The position numbers were made by a program, and so were the translations under genes. From Legionella worsleiensis (GTDB taxonomy: Bacteria > Pseudomonadota > Gammaproteobacteria > Legionellales > Legionellaceae), in NCBI RefSeq assembly GCF_001467535.1, contig NZ_LNZC01000011.1, positions 1 to 64,000 of the forward strand: a DNA stretch of 64,000 nucleotides, written 5' to 3'. Shown here piece after piece: positions 27,640 through 36,900 of this stretch. A model generated the notes under the pieces. It was not told the origin of the DNA. It searched no databases and saw only the letters and a program-made list of their open reading frames with translations. Position 1 is the stretch's first letter; every line of letters begins with the position of its first letter.

Positions 27640-29115
27640 TTAAAAAGTATTCTCGAAGGCTGTTAATTTCTGTTCCAGATTCCACTGAAGTTTTGCTTTT
27701 TCATTGTAATTAATGAACTTGAGGCATTCAAGGCTATTAAGAACTTTGCATTCTGCAACTGGTTCGGCTGTTTCTGCATTGCTCCAAAGACTTTTACCCG
27801 GAAGAAAGGCGTATGTCAGGGTGTTTCTGTTAATCTGTTTTAGTGTTGGGTAATTCAGTCCATGATTTAACACTGCCTCTACATACTGGCGGGTTAAATC
27901 CGTTCTTAAAATGCCTTCATCATCGGTGGATAAAACCACAGGAACGTGATGCTTGAGGTAGAAATTAAGGGGATGATTAGGACCAGAAACATTCAGTAGT
28001 TTTTGATTGCTGATCAAATTAATTTCAACGGGTATTTGGTGTTTGGCCATGTAGTCAAGCGTTTCTTCTGCATTATTTTCATAGGATATTGAAACGCCGT
28101 GGCCAATTCTTTGCGCTTGCCCAATAATTAGCGCATCATGAATATGAAATCTTAAGTCTTTAGGAGTAACCGACTCGGGTGCTAATTCACCAGCATGCAG
28201 ACTAATGGGGACATCAGGATATTGTCGGTGCAGATAGTTAAAAATTTGCATTTGTTGGTGATAGTCACGTAATGAAATAATCCCGTCTTCAGGCTGAACC
28301 AGGTTAACTCCTGCCAAATTGCCTTTAGACAAGTGAACCGCTGCAAATGCATTTAATGCTTGGGCAAATACATTGTCTATGGGTTGTTCACGCAGGACGT
28401 AGTAGAGGATTTTCACTTTAACCTGACACGCATTTGCATCTGGGGTGGTTTTACAGCCTAATTCCTTATAGGCTTCATCAAGCACTCGGTCGCTTTCTGC
28501 AACAGTATGCTCCACATTTTGGACAAATTCTTTATTAGCGAGGAGGATATTTTTCTTTTGCTCAAACTGCTTGGCATTTTTGATGAGATCGCCAAATCGA
28601 AGCGAATTGGCGTTATCCGTAATATCCATAATTTCCAGATAGTGTTCGTTTTGATCAGCGGCTGTTTTAATGACATCAGCAATTAATTGCGGACGGTAAT
28701 CAATGACAATAGGCATAAACTTCATAAAGCTACTGAAAAAATGGTCGTGTCCTGTTTCCTTGCCGGGAATGAAGTCTTTTAACGACCAGGCACGAACTAC
28801 AGAGGCATAAAGTTCGGGTTTTTGACTGAGTTCACCAAGCATTAATCCAGCACAAGGCGTTGCACTCTTATTGACTGACAAAGTGGATAAATCAAGACAG
28901 TAATCATTTTTTGCCGCCATGGTTATCATGGTTTCGGGGTAGGGGCCTCCTGCCAAGTGATAATGTAATTCACCACCTTTGGGCATATTTTTAAAAAATT
29001 CATAAAGGGCATTTGGATCTGTTTTTATTTGATTAAAATAATCAGTAACGTGTGCATGTGCAGGGAAGCAGAAGAAAAACGCAAAAAACAGCGACAAATA
29101 GTTATTAATGTTCAT
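27640..29115 (-). CDS. Exported adenosine deaminase-like metal-dependent hydrolase
   Basis: 491-residue amidohydrolase-superfamily protein. It has a signal peptide (residues 1 to about 21, FCFPAHA) and the zinc motif GELHYHLAG (H51, H53). Further motifs are ISLHAGEL (catalytic region), RIGHGVSI and VLSTDDEG, the order seen in adenosine deaminases. The length and export resemble the secreted ADGF/ADA2 class more than cytoplasmic Add (about 330 residues). The extra ~120-residue segment after the HxH motif is unassigned. No clear ribosome binding site. It could act on adenosine or a related purine nucleoside outside the cytoplasm. Confidence 0.8.
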   Translation of the reverse strand: MNINNYLSLFFAFFFCFPAHAHVTDYFNQIKTDPNALYEFFKNMPKGGELHYHLAGGPYPETMITMAAKNDYCLDLSTLSVNKSATPCAGLMLGELSQKPELYASVVRAWSLKDFIPGKETGHDHFFSSFMKFMPIVIDYRPQLIADVIKTAADQNEHYLEIMDITDNANSLRFGDLIKNAKQFEQKKNILLANKEFVQNVEHTVAESDRVLDEAYKELGCKTTPDANACQVKVKILYYVLREQPIDNVFAQALNAFAAVHLSKGNLAGVNLVQPEDGIISLRDYHQQMQIFNYLHRQYPDVPISLHAGELAPESVTPKDLRFHIHDALIIGQAQRIGHGVSISYENNAEETLDYMAKHQIPVEINLISNQKLLNVSGPNHPLNFYLKHHVPVVLSTDDEGILRTDLTRQYVEAVLNHGLNYPTLKQINRNTLTYAFLPGKSLWSNAETAEPVAECKVLNSLECLKFINYNEKAKLQWNLEQKLTAFENTF

Positions 29116-29343
29116 AATGTGTCATTGGTATCGTTTAAGCAGCGATTATCGCATAAAACCGCATGATTCCCTAGGTTTGCTGAACCTATTTTGCAGTCTA
29201 TAGCAATTAGCTTTCTCCATACGTTGCATAAAGCACTACTCTTGATAGTCATGTTCTGAGGTTTTATATAAAATAGAGCTAATTGAAATTTGAATAGACA
29301 GTGTTTTAACTGGAAACAGCGCAGTACAGAGAACTATAAAAAC

Positions 29344-29377
29344 AGTAGGCATCATTATTTTCATAATGATGCCTACT
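29344..29377 (-). terminator. Terminator of the gpmI-envC-ctpA cluster
   Basis: A perfect 15-bp stem with a 4-base loop (arms 29344-29358 and 29363-29377). On the minus strand it is followed within three bases by TTTTT. It lies 24 bases past the stop of the S41 peptidase gene. Confidence 0.85.
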
Positions 29378-29400
29378 AGGTAGCGGAGTGGAGCCTGTGA

Positions 29401-30735
29401 TTAGCGATTAGCTAATGCCATGCCTTCCAAGACTGTTAAAGCAGCATAAAGTTGATAATCTTCGTGAATCAAATCTTCCGATTTGGCTTCTTTTTTTGCA
29501 TTTGGATTTTCAGCATTGTTTTTATTAATCAGATGTCCACTTAGATCCGCTTCGCTAAACCCGGTAGCGTCTGATTTTTTGATGGATGTTTTGGGGACAT
29601 CCATTTCTTCTACAACGATATCAGGAATTATGCCTTTTGCCTGAATGGAGGTTCCTGATGGAGTGTAGTACAAAGCCGTAGTCAGTTTGATTCCAGTTTT
29701 GGCATCCAGTGGCAACACGGTTTGAACCGAACCCTTGCCAAAACTCTTGGTTCCAAGAATTATGGCTCGTTTGTTATCCTTCAGGGCGCCTGCGACAATC
29801 TCAGATGCGGAAGCTGAACCGTTGTTAATCAAAACCACTATTGGTGCATTATCCAATACGTCTCCGGGATTAGCCAAGGCAGTAAATTTAGAACCGGGCA
29901 AGCGTCCTTCGGTATAGACTATCAGTTCCTGTTTTCCTGATTTGTTGTTACCCAGGAATGCATCGGAAACCTGAATGGCGGAATCTAATAATCCCCCCGG
30001 ATTATTTCTTAAATCCAATACTAAACCTTTAAGCTTACCGTTAGATTGTTGTTTAAGTTGTTCTATTGCTTGCAGCATGTCTTTGCCAGTCAGAGCCTGG
30101 AATTGGGTTAAGCGGATGTAACCGTAGCCATCACTTAGCATTTTACTTTTTACGCTTTTTATTTGAATGACTTCTCTTATCAAATCAAAAGTGAGAGGTT
30201 TACTAACGCCTTTGCGTAATACAGTGAGTTCTATTGTTGTTCCGGCTTTACCTCTCATTAAAGTTACTGCTTCTTTTAAAGTCAGTCCTTGTACCGATTC
30301 CTTGCCCAGTTTGATGATGTAATCACCTGATTTTATTCCCGCTTTAAAGGCAGGAGTATCAACCAAAGGAGTAATCACTTTCACTACACCGTCTTCCATG
30401 GTTACTTCTATGCCTAATCCACCAAATTCACCGCTGGTTGATGTTTGCAGTTCTTTAAATTCTTCTTCATTAAGATAGCTGGAGTGTGGATCCAGTCCAG
30501 TGAGCATCCCTCGAATGGCATTGTCGAAGAGTTCTTTGTCGTCTATGGGTTTGACGTAGTATTTTTTAATCTCGCCTATTGCATTAGAAAATCGTTGCAC
30601 ATCTTCCAATGGGATGCGTTTGGTATTTGTTTTTTCCGGATCGGATTCATCGGCTGTAAATGCAGTTAATGGCAGCATTAACGTGAGTGCAAAAAATAAT
30701 GCTATCGTACTGGGAAGAACTTTTTTGATAACCAT
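29401..30735 (-). CDS. C-terminal processing S41-family peptidase (CtpA/Prc-like)
   Basis: Periplasmic serine protease of 444 residues. There is a signal peptide (about 1-27), then an N-terminal helical part with GMLTGLDPHSSYLN and a PDZ domain (EFGGLGIEVTMEDG, TPAFKAGIKSGDYI). The S41 catalytic domain carries the Ser in NNGSASASEIVAGAL and the Lys in LGTKSFGKGSVQT. AGGAG precedes the ATG. It is downstream of envC, and the envC-ctpA pairing is common in proteobacteria, where both act on envelope and cell-wall processing. Confidence 0.93.
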   Translation of the reverse strand: MVIKKVLPSTIALFFALTLMLPLTAFTADESDPEKTNTKRIPLEDVQRFSNAIGEIKKYYVKPIDDKELFDNAIRGMLTGLDPHSSYLNEEEFKELQTSTSGEFGGLGIEVTMEDGVVKVITPLVDTPAFKAGIKSGDYIIKLGKESVQGLTLKEAVTLMRGKAGTTIELTVLRKGVSKPLTFDLIREVIQIKSVKSKMLSDGYGYIRLTQFQALTGKDMLQAIEQLKQQSNGKLKGLVLDLRNNPGGLLDSAIQVSDAFLGNNKSGKQELIVYTEGRLPGSKFTALANPGDVLDNAPIVVLINNGSASASEIVAGALKDNKRAIILGTKSFGKGSVQTVLPLDAKTGIKLTTALYYTPSGTSIQAKGIIPDIVVEEMDVPKTSIKKSDATGFSEADLSGHLINKNNAENPNAKKEAKSEDLIHEDYQLYAALTVLEGMALANR

Positions 30736-30827
30736 AGCGATCTCCTGGGATGCAAGGCCATAAAATCAGCCGCCTTCTTTTGTTTTTATTAAATGTTGAA
30801 ATGCAATTTAAATGCCAGGCGTGAAAC

Positions 30828-31967
30828 CTAGGACAACCAGTCAAGCGGGGGCACCGCTTTTCCTCTTAGTCTTATTTCAAAGTATAGACCGTTTTGTTTA
30901 ATTCCACCGCTATGCCCCACGCTGGCTATATGCTCGTTTTGATAGACCATTTGCCCTTTGTGTTTGAAGAGTGATTGATTGTGTGCGTAAAGAGTCATAA
31001 AACCTTGGCCGTGGTCTATGATGAGCAGTAAACCATACCCCTTTAACCAATCGCTAAATACGACTTTTCCGGGATAAACGGCAGTAACTACTGTTCCTTC
31101 ATCGGCAAAAAATGTCACGCCTTGATTCATTCGGCGTAAGGATCTTTGCACGTTTTGTACTGGTAACGGCAATTTTTTGCGCATTTGATTGAAGGGTTTG
31201 CTGCTTTGGACAACGCTTTGTTGAGATAAAGATTTGAGTAGACGTGATAAGTTAGCCTTATCCTTCTCAAATTCCTCTAAGTCGTGTTGTTTATTTTGTA
31301 TTTCATTATTCAGAGACTGAATCAGGGTTGTATGATACTGCTTGTTCTGTTCCAGTTGTTGTTGATTGAGAGACAGTTGGTTTTGCAGTTTTTGATTTTC
31401 AGCCAGTTCATGATGCAGTTTGTCTTTATTTTCTTTTAATTTGTTTTGCGTTTCGCCAATTTTGTCGATCAATTCTTGCCGGGATTTTACTATGTATTGG
31501 TAATAAGTAAGTATTCGGCTTATTTTATAGGGATCGTCTTGATTCAAAATCCATTTTAAAGGTTGATATTCGCCCATTTGATAGCGGGCTCGCAAGTGGC
31601 TTGCCAGTAATTGTTGTTGAGTCGCCAATTCATTGTTCAATAATTCGGCTTTGGTATGTAATTCGGCAATTTTTTGTTCTTTGGATTTTATGTCATGCTG
31701 AAGGGATTGCAGTTTGTGTATCCCTGCGCCAATTTGTTTTTCAGTATTGGCAAGTTCGTTATTTAAAATACTGCGAGTATCATGAGCGGTGGCCAGTGTT
31801 CGCTTCAGATTGTTAATCTGTGCGTCCAGCTGTTTTAATTTCGTTTGAGTCTGAATTACTGGTGATGGTGAGGGGATTGCCGCAACGCTTAAAGGAATCA
31901 GCATGCCCAGGGCTATTCCGCCCCAGCAGCTGTTTTTTTGAGTTTTTGGGTTAGTGCGAGTGCGCAT
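30828..31967 (-). CDS. envC: EnvC-like murein hydrolase activator
   Basis: 379-residue protein with an N-terminal export signal, a long coiled coil (about 35-250, rich in Gln/Glu/Lys/Leu) and a C-terminal LytM/M23 domain. In E. coli EnvC activates amidases AmiA/B at the septum and is itself inactive. Here the first metal motif (HxxxD) is replaced by FFADEGTVV, and the end reads YFEIRLRGKAVPPLDWL, very close to EnvC, so it too should be an activator. The gene starts inside the end of gpmI (17-base overlap). Confidence 0.88.
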   Translation of the reverse strand: MRTRTNPKTQKNSCWGGIALGMLIPLSVAAIPSPSPVIQTQTKLKQLDAQINNLKRTLATAHDTRSILNNELANTEKQIGAGIHKLQSLQHDIKSKEQKIAELHTKAELLNNELATQQQLLASHLRARYQMGEYQPLKWILNQDDPYKISRILTYYQYIVKSRQELIDKIGETQNKLKENKDKLHHELAENQKLQNQLSLNQQQLEQNKQYHTTLIQSLNNEIQNKQHDLEEFEKDKANLSRLLKSLSQQSVVQSSKPFNQMRKKLPLPVQNVQRSLRRMNQGVTFFADEGTVVTAVYPGKVVFSDWLKGYGLLLIIDHGQGFMTLYAHNQSLFKHKGQMVYQNEHIASVGHSGGIKQNGLYFEIRLRGKAVPPLDWLS

Positions 31968-33498
31968 GACTTTGTTCCAGTAAATTATGGCCCGTCATTT
32001 CTTGCGGTAGGGTAATGCCCAGAATTGATAATACGGTTGGGGCTATATCTATAAGGCTGCCCTCAGCTTGTGTGAAATGCCAGTGCCCACCAATACACAC
32101 AAAGGGGACCGGTTCACTGGTATGGGCTGTGTGAGCCTGATGGGTCGTGTCATCAAACATTTCTTCCGCATTACCATGATCAGCGGTAATCAACAAAACA
32201 CCATCCTGTTTTTTAAGCGCTTCCCAAACCCGTCGCATGCATTGATCAAGACATTCAACAGCACGGACTGTTGCTTCGAAATTACCACTGTGTCCTACCA
32301 TGTCTGCATTGGCGTAATTACAAATAATGACATCATATTTTTGTTTGTTAATTGCATCCACCAAAATATTGGTTAGTTCTGGTGCACTCATTTCAGGCTG
32401 AAGATCATACGTTGCGACTTTGGGTGAGGGAACTAAAATGCGTTCTTCATGGGCAAATACATGTTCACTGCCGCCGTTAAAGAAAAAGGTGACGTGAGCG
32501 TATTTTTCAGTTTCTGCAATTCTCAGTTGTTTTAAACCTTGGCGAGCTATTACTTCCCCAAGAGTATTATGCATGGCTATAGGCGGAAATGCGGGTGTTG
32601 TAGCCAGATTTTTATCGTATTGAGTCATGCTGATAAAGCTGGATAATCTGGGTATTGAGCTTCTTTTGAACCCTGAAAATTCTGAGTCAATAAATGCAGA
32701 GGATAGTTGACGAGCTCTGTCTGCACGAAAATTAAAAAATAAAATCGCATCTCCATCTTTTATTGGTTGAGTCTTGCCAATAAGGGTAGGGGGTATAAAT
32801 TCATCTGAGCGTTCGTTTTGATAAAAATGAGTGATGGCTTGTTCTGCGCTGGCAAACTGATGACTGCTTTGTCCCAATGTAAGCAAATTATATACAGGCT
32901 CCACACGATCCCATCGATTATCTCTGTCCATAGCGTAATATCGTCCACAGATTGAGCTTATGGTGATTTCGGGGTGTTTTTCGATGATTTGATTTAAGCG
33001 TTGCACACTATTCAGGGCACTTTGGGGCGGTGTGTCTCTGCCATCCAGGAACAGGTGCAAACACACAGAGCTTAATTTCTTTGCACAACATAAATTCAGT
33101 AGTGCATACAAATGTTGCTCATGACTATGCACTCCTCCTGGGGAGAATAATCCCATGATATGCAGAGAGTTACCTGTTTGGTTTAGCGTATCTATGGTTT
33201 GGTTAAAAACCGGATTATGAGCAAACTCCCCTTGTTCTATCGCTTTGTTGATTCTGGTGAAATCTTGTTGTATCACTCTGCCAGAACCAATATGCATGTG
33301 ACCGACCTCAGAGTTGCCCATTTGTTTGTCTGGAAGTCCTACGGGTTCACCCGAGGCCTGGAGAAGAATATGTGGACAGGTTTGCCACCATTGATCCCAT
33401 TGCGGAGTATGCGCCATAGCAATTGCGTTATGTTTATCACTTGAGTTATAACCCCATCCATCAAGAATCATAAGCACCAGGGGAGTATTTTGGGACAT
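31951..33498 (-). CDS. gpmI: 2,3-bisphosphoglycerate-independent phosphoglycerate mutase
   Basis: Manganese-dependent glycolytic enzyme interconverting 3- and 2-phosphoglycerate. 515 residues. The catalytic serine is in MGNSEVGHMHIG, with FLDGRDTPP, FFNFRADRARQ and the alkaline-phosphatase-fold metal site ITADHGNAEEM. AGGA precedes the ATG. gpmI-envC-ctpA is a conserved order. Confidence 0.96.
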   Translation of the reverse strand: MSQNTPLVLMILDGWGYNSSDKHNAIAMAHTPQWDQWWQTCPHILLQASGEPVGLPDKQMGNSEVGHMHIGSGRVIQQDFTRINKAIEQGEFAHNPVFNQTIDTLNQTGNSLHIMGLFSPGGVHSHEQHLYALLNLCCAKKLSSVCLHLFLDGRDTPPQSALNSVQRLNQIIEKHPEITISSICGRYYAMDRDNRWDRVEPVYNLLTLGQSSHQFASAEQAITHFYQNERSDEFIPPTLIGKTQPIKDGDAILFFNFRADRARQLSSAFIDSEFSGFKRSSIPRLSSFISMTQYDKNLATTPAFPPIAMHNTLGEVIARQGLKQLRIAETEKYAHVTFFFNGGSEHVFAHEERILVPSPKVATYDLQPEMSAPELTNILVDAINKQKYDVIICNYANADMVGHSGNFEATVRAVECLDQCMRRVWEALKKQDGVLLITADHGNAEEMFDDTTHQAHTAHTSEPVPFVCIGGHWHFTQAEGSLIDIAPTVLSILGITLPQEMTGHNLLEQSHAHSH

Positions 33499-33907
33499 GA
33501 ATAAAATCCTGAGTCAAACCGTTAAAATGATTATACCTTCGGTCATTATAGAGGTACAGGATTTCAGGGTAACTTGCAATATTCTGCGCTAATTTGCATG
33601 CTGCTTGTTATGCTGTTTTGTTTTTTTAGACTTACAATCTCTCACTACGTTTTTGGTAAGACACAGTGTTTATTAAAGTATCAACCATCTGTATTCCCAG
33701 GAAAATCAGATTAATACAGGTGTCATGAGCTATCCTTGTTGCTCATGATACAGGCCGGACTAGGGGGCACTTATAAATTCACCTGAAGAGGGATACAAAG
33801 TGTAGATATCTCTCATAAACCCACAAATCACCGTATTTTATACGGATAGCACAGCTGACATAAATTATGTAAAATAGGTTTTGAACAATCCGTAAATTAG
33901 AGCGTCA
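33499..33907. other. Non-coding gap between gpmI and the SecA-like gene
   Basis: Divergent promoter region of 409 bases. The only structure I see is TCATGAGC (33723-33730) paired with GCTCATGA (33741-33748). No gene recognised. Confidence 0.5.
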
Positions 33908-36900
33908 ATGTTTAAATTTCTTATGCATTTTTTATTAAGAAAATTTTTAGAATCGAGGATTAAATCCGCTTTTATTGACCGTGATGAAAAAAAAACTCGC
34001 CTGAAACAATGGTTGGCTGTAGCTCATGGAGGTCAGTTTGATTCGGAGGCTTGGAACATTCAATTGAATGATCAACAATCATTGGTTGATTTTGGAATAG
34101 ATGTTTCAGACCAATATCTTGCAAAAAATAGAATGGCTTTATCATGGTATGAGCGAATTTTTTTTGGGACTTATTTTCGCCGAAGTGATCTGGCACAATC
34201 CCAAACTTACTACAAAAGCATTGTAGAGATTTGGTTAGAACAGAAAAGGATTGAGCAGTCTAACGATATAGAACCAGTAAAATTTCACTGGTATCAGCGT
34301 TTTCTTAATTGGTGTGTTCGTGTATCAGGTTTGGAATGGACATTTAATGCCACTAACCTTAAAGAAAATGCGCTATTTGAAACATTGCGACAGCATGAGG
34401 GAATAGAAGATGGGAGCAGAAATCCCCATCCTCCTCAAGTTGCCAATGAACCAACATCAGCTTTAAAAATGGAAACTCCCTCAATACGAGAAAAATACTC
34501 AGTTGCCAAGTTGTTAAATTCACCTGATATTATAGCGAAACGAATGACTAAACCCTCTGAATTTGAGGACCTTGTTTCCAAAGACACAAATCAAGACAAT
34601 ACGTATTCCAATACCCCACCCCACATGCGACAATGGCTCACCGCTTTACGCTTAAATCAGACTGTTGATCATTTACATCAACAACAGGTACAACACAATC
34701 AGAATTTGGATAATTTTGTTAATGCACACGACCTGCAGCGTATTCAGGAAACCACAAGATGGACTGATGATTCGGTTCTAAACCCGCTTTCTACGGGGAA
34801 GAATCGTTTAAATGAGTTAAAATATTCAGCATCGCAAAACTGGTTAATGGCTCTTGATAGAGCATGTAAGGCAGAATGGGAAGCAATCAAACCAAACAGA
34901 AATTTTACCAACCATCAATTATCAATCAGTACAACGGCATTGGAGAAGCTATTAAACGCTAAAGGTCATATTCGTTCAGCTCTTTATACTCTTGATCTTG
35001 ATGCTTTGCCATTAGGCTTTTTTATTGATAAAAATACTGAAGGGAATATTTTTGTTCTTAAATACAATGAAAAATATCGATTGCATCAGTTAGCAACATT
35101 ACGTGATGCAGCATTAAGACTGGATGTAAATAATCCGGCTTCAGACTTTCATCTGGATTCAACAAAACGTGCTTGCACTGTCACCAAAAATGAGTTACTG
35201 AACACACTTAGTGAACGACATATTGAACTGAAACCAAGGCATCTGGATTTTCTTAATAAATTGGATAACGAAACACACCGCGTTACATTTAAAGGAGCCG
35301 AAGGAGACACACCGTTAATTGAGACAAAGGCATATGCCTTTAGGGCATTGAAGATAATGGCAGAGACTATTTATCCTCTGACAACTCAACAGACATCACA
35401 CAAAGACTGCGATCCTTTTTTGTGTGAATTTATAGATATTTTAGATAGTTTTTCAAAAATTGATACGTCACAATTAACTGGAATTTTAAGAATTCATGAT
35501 TATGAACATTCTTCAACAACAGTTTATTTGAACAACTTTATACTCAATTATCTAAAAGGTATAACTAATGGTAAAGAATTTTATGCTGAAGAAATACGTG
35601 ATGCCTTAAAGCGTTATGCAACATTTAATCGCAATGAATTTATGTGGCTGATGGAAATTGAATCTGCAACAAGAAAATATAATCTGAATTTTTCTGAAAC
35701 GAGCAAAGGCTTACTTTATTTTTTTGATTTCTTTGAGGGTTTAGGTATTCCTGTTCCTGCTCGAAGCACTAGCCTCAGTGGTTATTCTCCACTTGGTGGG
35801 TTTATAGAGCTAAAACATATCCTGGACTGTATTAGCTTGGCAGGTCATGGCAAAAATATTCTCGCAAAACAGTTTCAGGCTGAATACGCAGTCAATATTC
35901 CTAAAAATTATGCCCTGGCAAAAAGCGCTTTAAGAGCAGGATATGCTTTTGTCCACGAATCAATGTTATTTGGTATTGCGAATGGCTTAACAGACTTTGA
36001 TTTTGATCATCAATCGTTTGATTTACATCAGGTAACTCGGGAGGAGTTTGAGCGATTACACTATGGCGCCGCTTCAATGAAAGGAGTAACTGATGGTGTT
36101 TATTTTCGAGCAATGTATCTACGATTTATTTCTTTCAACGTAGATCCTCGCTATTTTAAAGAAGCAATTAATACATGGGAGCGTATAACCGGTACGACTT
36201 TAACCGCTTTTTCAGGTTCAAGTACCAATGGAATAAATGATCTTGAGACGTTAAATAGCGCATTACAGAATCATTGGAAGGAGCTTCAACACTATGGATT
36301 AGCGCTGCCCTCTGTAATGGCTGCAAATAAAAAACAAGATGCTGTAAAAACTGCCAGCGATGTTCCTGAAGCATTCATAAATGTGAAAGAAGCGTTACTC
36401 CATGCAGAAAAAGAATATCTTTCAGAGAACGTTGACTCCCTACTAGAAAAAATAAAGCTCCCAGTGATGTTGGAGGATACAATAAAGCAGTCAATTTACC
36501 AGATAAATAAACTGACCAAACACTATGCAGAGATGTCTGAGAGCGACTTGCAAGACAGATTAAAGTCAGCGAAACAATGGTCTCTTGAAGAACGGATTGC
36601 ATGCCTGCGAGAAACTCATTGCAGGCTCACCTGTTCTCAATCCTCAGCAAACCCACCAAAAGGAGAGTGGTTGCGTCTGGAACAATTAGTTTCAGTATTA
36701 ATAGCTATGAAGGAAAAATGTCTTCTGCAGATAGATACTGGAGAAGGTAAAACTTTTATTTTGCAATTAATCGCACTGCTTAAAGCATTGGATAATAAAA
36801 AAGTAAATGTGATAACCCATAATGAATCCCTTGCTTTAGACGCTGGCGATAAAATTAAAAAACTGGCGTACTTTTTAGGATTGAAAACAGCAAAGAAAAA

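Noticed and set aside
30828..31967. Active M23 endopeptidase
   Set aside because: The first zinc motif is absent, and the end of the protein matches EnvC, an inactive activator.
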